Assembly (NCBI RefSeq): GCF_900110185.1
Contig: NZ_FOCT01000007.1
Location: 124,001-188,000, forward strand
Length of the DNA: 64,000 nucleotides
From: Nitrosospira multiformis
GTDB taxonomy: Bacteria > Pseudomonadota > Gammaproteobacteria > Burkholderiales > Nitrosomonadaceae
Direction: 5' to 3'
The notes beneath the pieces were generated by a model that was not told the DNA's origin, made no database searches, and was given only the letters and a program-made list of their open reading frames with translations. Made by a program: the position numbers and the translations under genes. The first letter of the stretch is position 1. Every line of letters starts with the position of its first letter. Positions 8,734 through 17,243 of the stretch are shown one piece after another.

Positions 8734-8873
8734 CCGCAACTAATGCCCTAGATAACGGCGCGGACATCGCCAAGGTGCAGGAGTGGCTGGGGCATGCCAA
8801 TATTGCCACGACTCGGATTTACGATCCCAAGACCCAGCCGGAGGATAGTCCGATGTTCAAGGTGAGTTACTGA
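8717..8873 (+). pseudogene. 3' remnant of a tyrosine recombinase/integrase
   Basis: The frame encodes AATNALDNGADIAKVQEWLG and then HANIATTRIYD, ending SPMFKVSY. This is the extreme C-terminus of phage-type integrases, with the LGH motif and the catalytic Tyr in TRIYD. The catalytic Arg and the first His-x-x-Arg box are missing, and the upstream part is replaced by a 16-bp tandem repeat. Only about 50 residues remain, so the piece cannot be active. It shows that a mobile element or gene cassette once recombined here. Confidence 0.75.
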
Positions 8874-8909
8874 AAACCGGGCTTATCCTATATCCTGGCT
8901 GCGGTTCAC

Positions 8910-9323
8910 TCACATTGCCGGGCTTTGGCGGTCGGACGCAGCATGGTTTTCATCGAGTCTCGATGCCATTTGACGATGCAAGGCGGCTTCTTTCATGTCG
9001 GCTGCGACGGTCTGCTCGTGACGACGTATTAATGCTGCAGTATGCGATTGCAGATCCTGAGCTTGCCTGCCATAAAGATAGCTTTTATTCTTATACTGCT
9101 CCAGCAATTCCTTTTCTTCCTTCACTCTTGCCTGCATTTGCATAGCGGCATTTTCATAATATTTCGCTACGGCCTCATGATCGCTCGGGGTCGTGGCCTT
9201 CTGGACAGCCGCACGAATCTCAGGAGTGTCAATGGGCTCGACTGCCATCGTCAGGGAGCTTACCGAACCCAGTAGGGCTGCCATCGATAACACTGCGAAG
9301 ATATTTCCTGATTTCGTTTTCAT
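8910..9323 (-). CDS. Small exported protein of unknown function, paralog A
   Basis: A 137-residue protein starting MKTKSGNIFAVLSMAAL, with a Sec signal peptide (probable cleavage after SLTMA). The mature part is charged and almost all helical, with the block KSYLYGRQAQD shared with the divergent gene at 9880-10338. I do not recognise a characterised family; heptad-like spacing suggests a small periplasmic coiled-coil protein. Its upstream region is a mirror copy of the promoter of the second paralog, so both genes are likely under the same control. Confidence 0.75.
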   Translation of the reverse strand: MKTKSGNIFAVLSMAALLGSVSSLTMAVEPIDTPEIRAAVQKATTPSDHEAVAKYYENAAMQMQARVKEEKELLEQYKNKSYLYGRQAQDLQSHTAALIRRHEQTVAADMKEAALHRQMASRLDENHAASDRQSPAM

Positions 9324-9426
9324 GATAGTAATGAACCCAACAGGATGAAAGTGACCTTATCCTATCTCAGTCAATACTATGCGTATATTGGGGAAACTCT
9401 GGTTTTATACTAAGGGAAACCCTTAG
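9308..9426. repeat. Left arm of a 120-bp inverted promoter repeat
   Basis: Read on the minus strand, this segment aligns almost base for base, with few gaps, with 9776-9897. It runs from the perfect dyad TAAGGGAAACCCTTA (9411-9425) through a conserved AAAACCAG and TTTCCCCAATAT block to TTCATTACTATCATGAAAAC at the gene start. It holds the promoter region of paralog A. Confidence 0.9.
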
Positions 9427-9775
9427 AGTGGCAAGACGGAAGGGTACTCCGGAGCAGCGCGAACGCTATTGTGGTCCCGATGGATTAGGGGGTTCAGGAC
9501 AGGTAGCAATTCGAAATCTTCATCAACTGCAAGAACTTAAGAAATAGCCATGGATGAGATACGGGTCGAGCATTCATCCAATGTCAAAGCTCCCCCTCCC
9601 AATCCCTGTTTTGGCTTCTCTTCAGTTGCATTTATGGTTCTTAACTTCGAAGAGCATGGTAGGCAGATTGGCTGTAGTTGAAATGATCGTACCCAGTAAT
9701 CATGCAGGCATTGACTGGACATCTTATGTCAGGGGGTCAGGACGCTTTCCGGACTTCCGCCATATAAAACTTGCA

Positions 9776-9810
9776 TAAGGGTTTCCCTTAGTAAAAAACC
9801 AGGGTTTCCC
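9776..9810 (+). promoter_or_regulatory. Probable double operator for paralog B
   Basis: Two copies of the self-complementary core GGGTTTCCC (9779-9787 and 9802-9810) stand about two helical turns apart. The first is part of a 15-base perfect dyad. The left arm keeps the same dyad and a one-mismatch version of the second site. Such spacing suits a dimeric regulator binding cooperatively; which one is unknown. Confidence 0.5.
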
Positions 9811-9897
9811 CAATATCCTCAATAGCATAGACTGAGTTAGGATGAAGCTGCTTTCATTCTATTTGGGTTCATTACTATCATGAAAACGAAATCAGGA
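9776..9897. repeat. Right arm of the 120-bp inverted promoter repeat
   Basis: Mirror of 9308-9426. It contains TAAGGGTTTCCCTTA (9776-9790) and a second GGGTTTCCC at 9802-9810, their centres 23 bp apart, and ends in the start of paralog B. The nearly 350 bases between the two arms hold no convincing gene. Confidence 0.9.
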
Positions 9898-10338
9898 ACA
9901 GCTGTTGCGATCTTGTCCGCGATTGCTCTATTGGCTTCCTGCGCGCAAATGAGTCCTCTCGAAGCGCAGAATGATGATATTCACAAGGCCGTAAAGAATG
10001 CGAGAACCTATACCGACCACGATAATCTGGCGAAGCAATATCGAAATGCCGCAAAAGAAATGCTGATAAAGGCAGAGGATCAAAAGAAACTACTTCAGCA
10101 TTACGAAGAAAAAAGCTATCTTTATGGTAGACAGGCGCAAGATAAGCAATCGTATACTTCGGCTTTATTGCATAAATACGAGCGGGCCGCGGAGGAAACT
10201 TTAAAGCAGGCTGCCTTTCATCAGAGAATGGCATCGGAACTTGCCCATGGCGATTATTCCACCTCAGCGGAAACACCGCCTGAGCGAAACTACGAGAATA
10301 ATGCTGGGATCGGATCAGACTCCAATGACCAGATCTGA
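9880..10338 (+). CDS. Small lipoprotein of unknown function, paralog B
   Basis: A 152-residue paralog of the divergent gene at 8910-9323. It begins MKTKSGTAVAILSAIALLAS and carries a likely lipobox LASC (Cys21), so unlike its sister it should be lipid-anchored. The shared core is HYEEKSYLYGRQAQDKQS, followed by a charged helical tail and a short acidic end. No characterised family is recognised. The two copies share the same upstream DNA and are probably co-regulated; having one soluble and one anchored form suggests a division of place in the cell envelope. Confidence 0.8.
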   Translation: MKTKSGTAVAILSAIALLASCAQMSPLEAQNDDIHKAVKNARTYTDHDNLAKQYRNAAKEMLIKAEDQKKLLQHYEEKSYLYGRQAQDKQSYTSALLHKYERAAEETLKQAAFHQRMASELAHGDYSTSAETPPERNYENNAGIGSDSNDQI

Positions 10339-10661
10339 AGTTCCAGCAACGCCTTGAAGTGGCGTGGATACGCATCCGTTTTTCAACGCAGCGGATAGGA
10401 TATGGCAGCTAACCGGGGATGGGGGATTGCTTGAATGAGGATTGCTTGCATCGGGCGCCGGTGTTCCAGGATGTAATGGCCCATAGCAGCGTTCCATCCC
10501 CCAGCAACATTGGCCTTCCCGCCGCCAAACTCTTGGCGGCTTTTGCCTTGCGCGCCCGCCAGAAATAATATTGGGATCGAGGGCCCATATCAGGTCAAAA
10601 TGCCTCGACCAGGAAAGGTGTTACCGCTGTCCGCCGGTAGGGAACAGGACTTTGGTTATGG
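10339..10661. other. Intergenic region
   Basis: About 320 bases with no convincing gene between paralog B and the convergent fbpC. Apart from the hairpin at 10521-10540 nothing was noted. Confidence 0.5.
10521..10545 (+). terminator. Hairpin, possible terminator
   Basis: GCCGCCAA (10521-10528), loop ACTC, TTGGCGGC (10533-10540), followed by TTTTG. It is a perfect 8-bp stem with a short T run, placed 180 bases after paralog B and oriented for the plus strand. Confidence 0.5.
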
Positions 10662-11735
10662 TCATGGTACAGAGTGGCTAAAGGCCACCACATGCTCAGC
10701 TTCCAGCCTGATTCCTATTTTTTCCCCTATCGCATGATTATGATGACTTGGAACGAGCGACAGGGCGGTACTGCCGCCGGGCAGTTGCAGCGTATACAGG
10801 ATGTCGGCGCCCCGGAATGCTTTTTGCATGACCTTGGCTTGTACGGGACTGGCATCATCATGCACGATATCATCCGGGCGGATCAGCACATCCACCACGT
10901 TTCCCTCCTGGCATAGCTGGCAGTCCGGCGCGCATTGATGCGGTATGTCCCCGGCCAGCGTGCCCAATTCGATTTCCACCTGTTGTCGGTCGAGCATTTT
11001 TCCGGGAAGGAAGACGCCTTCTCCAATGAAATTGGCAACGAATCGATTGGCGGGTTTGTGGTAGAGATTGTAGGCCGTATCCCACTGCTGGATTTCACCG
11101 TGGTGCATCACGCCAATCTCGTCCGCAATGGCAAACGCTTCATCCTGATCGTGCGTTACCAGAATAGCCGTGGCATTCTGGCTTTTGAGGATGTCGCGGA
11201 CTTCCAGGCTTAGGCGACCGCGCAGACTGACGTCCAGATTCGAGAAGGGTTCGTCCAGCAGTAGCAATTCGGGACGGGGCGCCAAAGCGCGCGCCAGCGC
11301 TACCCGCTGCTGCTGCCCTCCCGAGAGCTGGTGGGGGTATTTTTTTGCGGAATCAGCAAGGCCTACTGTTTGAAGCATCTCGGCGACGCGTGCAGAACGT
11401 TCGCCTTTTTGCATGCTGTGCAGGCCAAAGCCGATATTGTCCGTGACGGACAGATGGGGAAATAGCGCATAGTCCTGAAATACCATTCCGATATGACGTC
11501 TTTCAGGCGGAATCATGACGCTACTGCTGCTGATCACGGCGCCATTGAGCAGGATTTCCCCCGCAGAAACAGGCTCAAAACCGGCAATGCATCTCAGCAC
11601 CGTAGTCTTGCCGCAACCGCTCGGGCCCAGCAGGCATCCGATGGCCCCTTTCCCGAGGGTGAAGGACAGGTCGTTCACCACTCTTTGCTGCCCATAGGCA
11701 TGGCGGATATAGCTTAGCTCAAGCAGGGTTTCCAT
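10662..11735 (-). CDS. fbpC: Ferric iron ABC transporter ATPase
   Basis: A 357-residue ABC ATPase. It has Walker A GPSGCGKTT, Q-loop FQDYALFPHLS, signature LSGGQQQRVALARAL, Walker B ELLLLDEPFSNLD and switch His in LVTHDQDEA. The C-terminal part (after about 240) is a TOBE-like regulatory region as in FbpC/PotA-type proteins. It powers import of Fe3+ from the periplasm together with the permease 27 bases upstream and the binding protein beyond that. The gene order fbpA-fbpB-fbpC on one strand and the Fur box before fbpA support iron over other substrates. Confidence 0.88.
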   Translation of the reverse strand: METLLELSYIRHAYGQQRVVNDLSFTLGKGAIGCLLGPSGCGKTTVLRCIAGFEPVSAGEILLNGAVISSSSVMIPPERRHIGMVFQDYALFPHLSVTDNIGFGLHSMQKGERSARVAEMLQTVGLADSAKKYPHQLSGGQQQRVALARALAPRPELLLLDEPFSNLDVSLRGRLSLEVRDILKSQNATAILVTHDQDEAFAIADEIGVMHHGEIQQWDTAYNLYHKPANRFVANFIGEGVFLPGKMLDRQQVEIELGTLAGDIPHQCAPDCQLCQEGNVVDVLIRPDDIVHDDASPVQAKVMQKAFRGADILYTLQLPGGSTALSLVPSHHNHAIGEKIGIRLEAEHVVAFSHSVP

Positions 11736-11762
11736 GACGCGATCCGACCTATTTTTTACAAA

Positions 11763-13466
11763 CTATTTTTCGCTTTGCCGCATGAAAAATATCAGTGGTA
11801 GCAGACCTGCCAGCACCAGCGCCACCGCAGGCAAGGCGGCCTGCTCCCATTCGCCTTCGGATGTCATCTCGAAAATTCTTACCGCCAGGGTATCCCATCC
11901 AAAAGGCCGGGTCATCAGCGTGATCGGCATTTCTTTCATGACATCCACGAACACCAGGGTTGCGGCGGTAAATATTCCACTCCTCAGCATCGGCAAATGG
12001 ATGCGGCGCAACATTGACCATCCACTCAAGCCGAGACCCATGGCAGCCTCATCGATGCTGCTGGTGATACGCCGCATGGCGCTGTCTATAGGGCTGTAGC
12101 TTACCGCGAGAAAGCGGGTCATATAGGCGATCAGCATGGTGGCAAGCGTGCCCTGAATAAGCAGTCCGGTTTCCATATGAAATAACTGCATGGCCATTTC
12201 GCTCAACTGGTTGTCGAGCCAGGCTATCGGGATGAAAATTCCCACTGCCAGAACAGTCCCGGGCAAGGCATAGCCAAGGGTGGAAATGCGCACTGCTGCA
12301 CGTGTGGTGCGGTTGGGATGGCGGCGCACGGCATAGACCATAAGCAGGGCGACCGAGCAGGTGAGCAGGACTGCAAAACCGGACAACAGGAGTGAATGCC
12401 AGAGGAATTCCAGATATCTCTGGTCGAAATCACGTGCAAAAACGTGCGTTGTCCATACAGCGAGTTGCGCGACCGGCAGCAGGAATGCAAGAAACAGCGT
12501 GGCCGAGGCAAAACCTGTGACTCCCCACTTTTGCCAGCCAGAAAGCGTGATGAGGTGAGCCCTCGCACTCTGCCGAATTTCCGCGTAGCGCATCTGGGAG
12601 CGGAACTGTTGCTCAAGGATGATCATGGCAAAGACGATCACAATAAGCAGTGACGCGAGTTGAGAGGCTGCGGGGAGGGAAAACATGGCAAACCAGGCTT
12701 TATAAATGGCGGTAGTGAAGGTATCGTAATTGAAGACCGCTACCGTGCCGAAGTCCGCCAGGGTTTCCATCAAAGCCAGCATGGCGCCGCCGGCGATCCA
12801 CGGCCGCGCCATGGGAAGCGCTACTTTGAAAAAACCTTGTGTACGGCCGAGTCCCAGCGATTGCGCTGCTTCCAGAGAGCGTTTACCCTGGGTGAGGAAG
12901 GCATTGCGCGCCAGCAGATAGACATAGGGATAAAATGCCAAAATCATGACGATGATGACACCCGTCCTGCTGCGAACATTTGGAAACCAGAAGAGGTCAG
13001 GACCGAACCACTCGCGCAGCGCGGTCTGAACAGGACCGATATAGTCGAAGAGGCCCAGTGCGACGAATGCGGTCACGTACGCGGGCATGGCAAATGGCAG
13101 CAACAGCGCCCACGAAAAGAATCGCCTTCCGGGAAATTCGCATACGGCGGTAAACCACGCCAGGCTCACGCCCAACACCGTTACGCCAACAAGTACGCCC
13201 AGGGCAAGCCAGAATGTATTGACCAACAGGTCAGGCAGGGTGGTTTCTGCCAAGTGCTGCCAGACTTCGCCAGTGGGGGTAAAAAGCGAAGAAACGACTG
13301 TGCCGACAGGTATCAGCACCAGCGCGGCGACCAGAAGGGGTATCAGGCGCCAGCCATGGGAAGCGTGACGGTTCGAGGTGGGAAAGCTGAAAAACCCCTT
13401 TCTTGTGCCTTGACTATCCGTCGTCTCCGTTCCCGTCCCTGTCCCGCTAAGCGCTTCTACCTCCAC
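11763..13466 (-). CDS. fbpB: Ferric iron ABC transporter permease
   Basis: A 567-residue inner membrane protein built of two fused permease halves, each with about six membrane segments. Two cytoplasmic EAA loops that contact the ATPase are visible: EAAQSLGLGRTQGFFKVALP and EAAMGLGLSGWSMLRRIHLP. This double arrangement is standard for FbpB/SfuB-type iron permeases. The start is a GTG preceded by a poor ribosome binding site. It is separated by 22 bases from fbpA and by 27 bases from fbpC, so the three are one operon. The short Gly/Thr-rich N-terminal tail (TGTGTETTDSQGT) is not part of the fold. Confidence 0.9.
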   Translation of the reverse strand: MEVEALSGTGTGTETTDSQGTRKGFFSFPTSNRHASHGWRLIPLLVAALVLIPVGTVVSSLFTPTGEVWQHLAETTLPDLLVNTFWLALGVLVGVTVLGVSLAWFTAVCEFPGRRFFSWALLLPFAMPAYVTAFVALGLFDYIGPVQTALREWFGPDLFWFPNVRSRTGVIIVMILAFYPYVYLLARNAFLTQGKRSLEAAQSLGLGRTQGFFKVALPMARPWIAGGAMLALMETLADFGTVAVFNYDTFTTAIYKAWFAMFSLPAASQLASLLIVIVFAMIILEQQFRSQMRYAEIRQSARAHLITLSGWQKWGVTGFASATLFLAFLLPVAQLAVWTTHVFARDFDQRYLEFLWHSLLLSGFAVLLTCSVALLMVYAVRRHPNRTTRAAVRISTLGYALPGTVLAVGIFIPIAWLDNQLSEMAMQLFHMETGLLIQGTLATMLIAYMTRFLAVSYSPIDSAMRRITSSIDEAAMGLGLSGWSMLRRIHLPMLRSGIFTAATLVFVDVMKEMPITLMTRPFGWDTLAVRIFEMTSEGEWEQAALPAVALVLAGLLPLIFFMRQSEK

Positions 13467-13488
13467 CCGACCATCACCCGGTTATATC

Positions 13489-14502
13489 TTACTTGTAGCC
13501 GGCACGATCCATCAGTTTTACCGCTTCCGCTTGCAGTTCTCCAGCTTTGTTCACATTTATCGTATTCTGTTTGAAACTGCCCCACGCGGCTACGGCAGGA
13601 TCGGTTTTGACTTTGGAGTTCACGGGATACTCCATGTTTACGTCGGCAAACAGATTCTGCGCTTTTTCCGAGGATAGAAATTCGATCAGCTTGATCGCCG
13701 CTTGAGGGTGATGCGCATATTTTGTCACGCCTGCACCCGAAATATTTACATGGACGCCGCTGTTGTCCTGGTTCGGCCAGAAAATCGCAAGCGGTAGTTT
13801 GGGGTTCTTTTTCATCAGACGCCCGTAATAATAAGTATTGACAATAGTGACGTCACATTTCCCTGCAGCAACGTATTCCATAGCCTTGGTATCATCCGAA
13901 AGAGGATCGGTTGCAAGATTGGCAACCCAGCCCTTCACGATCTGCTCGGTTTTCGGTTCTCCATGCTCGGCAATCATCATTGCCACCAGCGACTGGTTGT
14001 ATACTTTCTTGGAAGTGCGTACGCACAGGCGGTTCTTCCACTTGGGATCTGCCAGCGCTTCATAGGTTGAAAGGTCGGAGGGTTTTACCTTGTTGGTGTT
14101 GTAAACGAGGGTACGGGCGCGTATCGATAAGCCGAACCATCGGTTCAAAGGATCCTGGAGATGAGCGGGAACATTCGTTTCGAGTATTTCTGACTCCACC
14201 GGACGCAGCAGTCCCTCCCGCGCCGCCTCCCACAGGTTGCCGGCATCGGTGGTGAGCAGTACGTCAGCCGGAGTGTTTTTGCCTTCTGCCTTGAGGCGCG
14301 CGAGCAAGGGACCTTCCTTATCGGTGACGAATTTGACAGCAATGCCGCTATCCTTGGTAAAAGCATCGAACATGGGCTTGATGAGTTGCTCTATGCGTGC
14401 CGAATAGACGACGACTTCCTCCGCCCCGGATGCATCTGCGGTAAATAGCGTGACACCGCATATCATTGCGGTAAGATAACGATTGAGGCGCGCACTGGAC
14501 AT
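13489..14502 (-). CDS. fbpA: Periplasmic Fe3+-binding protein
   Basis: About 337 residues from the ATG at 14502. A Sec signal peptide ends around DASGA, and the mature protein begins EEVVVYSAR, typical of FbpA/FutA iron-binding proteins. The Tyr cluster in VNTYYYGRLMKK fits the iron-coordinating tyrosine pair of this family. It captures Fe3+ in the periplasm for the FbpBC channel. The frame extends upstream to 14565, but the 21 extra residues run across the promoter and Fur box, so the inner ATG is preferred. Confidence 0.9.
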   Translation of the reverse strand: MSSARLNRYLTAMICGVTLFTADASGAEEVVVYSARIEQLIKPMFDAFTKDSGIAVKFVTDKEGPLLARLKAEGKNTPADVLLTTDAGNLWEAAREGLLRPVESEILETNVPAHLQDPLNRWFGLSIRARTLVYNTNKVKPSDLSTYEALADPKWKNRLCVRTSKKVYNQSLVAMMIAEHGEPKTEQIVKGWVANLATDPLSDDTKAMEYVAAGKCDVTIVNTYYYGRLMKKNPKLPLAIFWPNQDNSGVHVNISGAGVTKYAHHPQAAIKLIEFLSSEKAQNLFADVNMEYPVNSKVKTDPAVAAWGSFKQNTINVNKAGELQAEAVKLMDRAGYK

Positions 14503-14538
14503 TTGATTTACTCCGGATATAAAGGCAGAAAGGCTAAT

Positions 14539-14566
14539 ATTATAAATGATAATAATTATCAGCAAA
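14539..14566 (-). promoter_or_regulatory. fbpA promoter overlapping a Fur box
   Basis: On the minus strand a perfect TATAAT (14539-14544) follows TTTGCT/TTGCTG (14560-14566) with 15-16 bases between them. The plus-strand bases 14542-14560, ATAAATGATAATAATTATC, match the 19-base Fur consensus at 15 positions. Fur with iron bound would block RNA polymerase here, so the importer should be made when iron is scarce. Confidence 0.8.
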
Positions 14567-14584
14567 GCGGCACGTTAATATATC

Positions 14585-14857
14585 ATGGATGAGCCAGAAC
14601 AAGTTCTTCCGTATCAGCGCTTGCAGCAGCTCCTTGCGATACCAGAGAGGCAGCGTACCGAAGCTCAATGGGATGAGATCAACGAACTCGAAATCGCGCT
14701 TACCCCGGTAAACCGGGCCACCACGCCGGATCGGAATGTCCGCCGTAAAGGTGCCATACCTCCAGAACAACCCCGGTCCCGGGATGCTGTGCCAGGGCCA
14801 GGGCGAAGGCCCCTGAAGAAAATTCGCAAGCGGCCCTCCAAAGCAGGCGGATCATGA
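14585..14857 (+). CDS. Hypothetical protein
   Basis: A 90-residue protein beginning [20 protein letters not shown]. The first 45 residues look like a compact helical unit ([20 protein letters not shown]). The rest is basic and Pro/Arg-rich and probably disordered. I do not recognise a family. It starts only 19 bases from the far edge of the fbpA promoter, so the Fur box could also affect it. It is a moderate gene call based on its start position and protein-like first half. Confidence 0.5.
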   Translation: MDEPEQVLPYQRLQQLLAIPERQRTEAQWDEINELEIALTPVNRATTPDRNVRRKGAIPPEQPRSRDAVPGPGRRPLKKIRKRPSKAGGS

Positions 14858-14948
14858 GCGGTATCTCCCATTGGGAATGGAGATTCGCTACCGGTGCGAT
14901 GGAAGCGTCCTGGCCTTTAACAGTTCCCTAATTCTGAACAGGAGAAAT

Positions 14949-15269
14949 ATGCAACTTACTACAACACCGGGCATCGATGGGAAGCGTATTACGCGATATT
15001 GCGGGGTGGTGGCGGGCGAAGCAGTTCTGGGCGCCAATATATTCAAGGACCTCTTTGCGGGAATCCGCGATCTGGTGGGTGGACGCTCCGGAACCTACGA
15101 GAAAGAGTTGCAGCGCGCGCGGGACATCGCGCTCGAAGAACTGCAGCAGCGTGCGCGCGACCTTGGAGCGAATGCAGTAGTGGGCATCGATATCGACTAC
15201 GAGGTACTGGGAAAAGAAAATGGCATGCTCATGGTTTCCGCAAGCGGCACGGCTGTAATCGTCGAATAA
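14949..15269 (+). CDS. YbjQ-family (UPF0145) protein
   Basis: A 106-residue protein matching the length of the YbjQ/UPF0145 family, a pentamer-forming fold also called a heavy-metal-binding domain. Visible marks are the N-terminal [20 protein letters not shown], the helical [20 protein letters not shown] and the final strand [12 protein letters not shown]. The function is not established; cytoplasmic, with no signal peptide. The ATG at 14949 has a good AGGAGA ribosome binding site, whereas the longer frame from 14871 does not look like the family. Confidence 0.88.
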   Translation: MQLTTTPGIDGKRITRYCGVVAGEAVLGANIFKDLFAGIRDLVGGRSGTYEKELQRARDIALEELQQRARDLGANAVVGIDIDYEVLGKENGMLMVSASGTAVIVE

Positions 15270-15326
15270 CCGGAGCGCGGGAGCTTATTGCGCAGCCAGA
15301 TCAGTAATCAATCCGGCAGGAATCCT

Positions 15327-16028
15327 CTACCACGGCACCAGCTTGCCGTCGTACTCAATGAAGCTGCCGGAATCCTTAAGGGTGAGGCGATCGATCACCT
15401 GCCGCATGCCGGATACGCTTTGAACAGGCGAGATCAAGGCATTGGGTCCTCCCATGTCCGTTTTCACCCATCCCGGATGCAGTACCACCGCAATTACTCC
15501 CGCCTGTTTCAGGTCAATCGAAAGCGATTTGACCACCATGTTCACCGCCGCCTTGCTGGACCGGTACATATAGCTTCCCCCGCCATCATTGTCCTCGATA
15601 CTGCCCATTTTACTGCTGATGGTCACAATCTTTTTTTGACTGCTTCGGGCGATCTGTGATGCAAATGTCTGCGCCATCTTGAGTGTCGCCATGGTATTGA
15701 TCAGAAACGTACGCATCCAGGCTTCGTAATCCTCGCTCCTGAATATTCCCGAACGATGCGCCTCTGCATAGATACCGGCATTGTTGAGAAGCAGATCGAT
15801 GGATTCGCCGGAAAGAGACCGCCCCAGTTCGTCGATTTGCCGGTGATCGGCAACATCAAGCGTATGTATCTTCATCCGCTCCGGATGCTGGCTTGCCAAC
15901 GTTTGAAGTTCTCCTGCTTTCTCGGGATGGCGCGCGCAGGCAAGAACATGCCAGCCTTCCGCTGCGTATTGACGTGCGAATTCAAGTCCAATTCCACGGT
16001 TTGCGCCTGTGATGAGTACAGTTTTCAT
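15327..16028 (-). CDS. Short-chain dehydrogenase/reductase (C-factor-like)
   Basis: A 233-residue classical SDR. The NAD(P)-binding glycine motif is TGANRGIG at residues 7-14, the NNAG motif is in LLLNNAGIY, the catalytic Ser is in TISSKMGS and the Tyr-x-x-x-Lys pair is in MYRSSKAAV. Similarity in length and motifs is to the CsgA/C-factor-like subgroup. Substrate unknown. It is a single gene convergent with the YbjQ-family gene, with its own upstream gap toward the divergent SDR at 16272. Confidence 0.9.
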   Translation of the reverse strand: MKTVLITGANRGIGLEFARQYAAEGWHVLACARHPEKAGELQTLASQHPERMKIHTLDVADHRQIDELGRSLSGESIDLLLNNAGIYAEAHRSGIFRSEDYEAWMRTFLINTMATLKMAQTFASQIARSSQKKIVTISSKMGSIEDNDGGGSYMYRSSKAAVNMVVKSLSIDLKQAGVIAVVLHPGWVKTDMGGPNALISPVQSVSGMRQVIDRLTLKDSGSFIEYDGKLVPW

Positions 16029-16271
16029 AATCTTCTCCTCATGGGGATATAAGGATCAGGTATTCGGGAGAAACGAGCTCGTGGCGTGACAGGTACTATA
16101 AAGAAGTATCGGAGGATGAATTTTACTGCATGCTAACCAGTATTGCGGTTCCAGGCAGGAAACCGGAGATCTGTCCCGGTAACAAAACCAGGAATTGTCC
16201 TGGCGAGCCATGTGCCTGGCTCATTATGTATAGAAAGCCCAAGGAATGGCAACCCTAAAAGGAAGAAACAT

Positions 16272-17114
16272 ATGGCCGACAGGATCGCGTTGGTAACCGG
16301 TGCTTCCAGTGGCATCGGCAGAGCAACAGCAGAACTTCTTGCCCAGAACGGATATTATGTATTCGCTCTCGCCCGCCGCATGCACAGGCTGGAACAGATA
16401 CGCTCCAGCCATATCGAGCCCATTTGCCTGGATGTGACCGATGATGCAGCTGTCCGCCAAGCGGTAGCCCACATCATATCGACCCACGGGCGAATCGATG
16501 TGCTAGTGAATAACGCCGCGATCTGTCAACCGGGCGCCGTCGAATGTGTTCCGCTCGAAACCGCGCATTGGCAGCTCGAGGTCAATCTTTTTGGCTATGC
16601 GAGATTCATGCAAGCAGTGCTTCCGCATATGCGGGAGCAGCGATCGGGGTGTATCGTCAATATCGTCTCCGCGCTGAGCAGGATTTCAGTTCCTGGTTTC
16701 GGTTGGTATTCGGCCTCGAAGTATGCCATCGAAGCGTTGACTGACGCAGTGCGAGGGGAAGTGATGGAGTTCGGCATCAATGTCGTGCTGATTGCCCCCG
16801 GATTGATAAAGACCGAGTTTGTGCCAAACCAGTTGAGGGCAATGGAGAGAATCCCGCACCCCGCAGCCTATAAAAGACTTCTTGCGGGTGTATACAATCT
16901 GGTGGTGGGAGAACCCGAAGCCCCAGGTCCGGAAATCATTGCACAGGCCGTATTGAGCGCAGTGAAAGTATCACGACCTCCCGTCCGTCATGCACTGCCT
17001 CTCGATTCCAAAATGTCGGTTATGGCAAGATGGCTACTTGGGGGGCGCATCTTCGCTTGGACGGTTCGGCTCCGGATGAAATTTTCCCGGGGAATGAGCT
17101 ATCAATCGAAATGA
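16272..17114 (+). CDS. Short-chain dehydrogenase/reductase
   Basis: About 280 residues, a classical SDR: glycine motif TGASSGIG, NNAA in place of NNAG, catalytic Ser in NIVSALSRI and YSASKYA. The tail (residues about 240-280) is basic and hydrophobic (MARWLLGGRIFAWTVRLRMK), which could allow membrane contact. The ATG at 16272 follows GGAAGAA and the core fold begins right after it; the open frame back to 16143 adds residues unlike the family. It lies divergent to the other SDR and 129 bases before the broken carotenoid oxygenase, so a retinoid- or apocarotenoid-type substrate is possible, but this is inference from position only. Confidence 0.88.
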   Translation: MADRIALVTGASSGIGRATAELLAQNGYYVFALARRMHRLEQIRSSHIEPICLDVTDDAAVRQAVAHIISTHGRIDVLVNNAAICQPGAVECVPLETAHWQLEVNLFGYARFMQAVLPHMREQRSGCIVNIVSALSRISVPGFGWYSASKYAIEALTDAVRGEVMEFGINVVLIAPGLIKTEFVPNQLRAMERIPHPAAYKRLLAGVYNLVVGEPEAPGPEIIAQAVLSAVKVSRPPVRHALPLDSKMSVMARWLLGGRIFAWTVRLRMKFSRGMSYQSK

Positions 17115-17243
17115 CTACCCATCTACGAGCCAGGGTTCTGTCATCGTTCTGTCATCGATTCGGGACGCGTGCCCAGCCGATTTTCATGAACATTCACTCT
17201 CTGCTTTTGCAACAAAGGAGGGGCGAATGAAGGAGATGCCAAA

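Noticed and set aside
9428..9547. A 40-codon GTG frame and, next to it, a 74-codon frame at 9554-9778 between the mirrored promoters
   Set aside because: No ribosome binding site, no protein-like pattern; the second runs into the right arm of the repeat.
12660..13574. Long open frame on the plus strand (304 codons) opposite fbpB
   Set aside because: It is the antisense shadow of a clear permease gene; the peptide is rich in Arg, Gly and Gln and has no family features.
14871..14948. Upstream extension of the YbjQ-family frame
   Set aside because: The family length and an AGGAGA site support the ATG at 14949.
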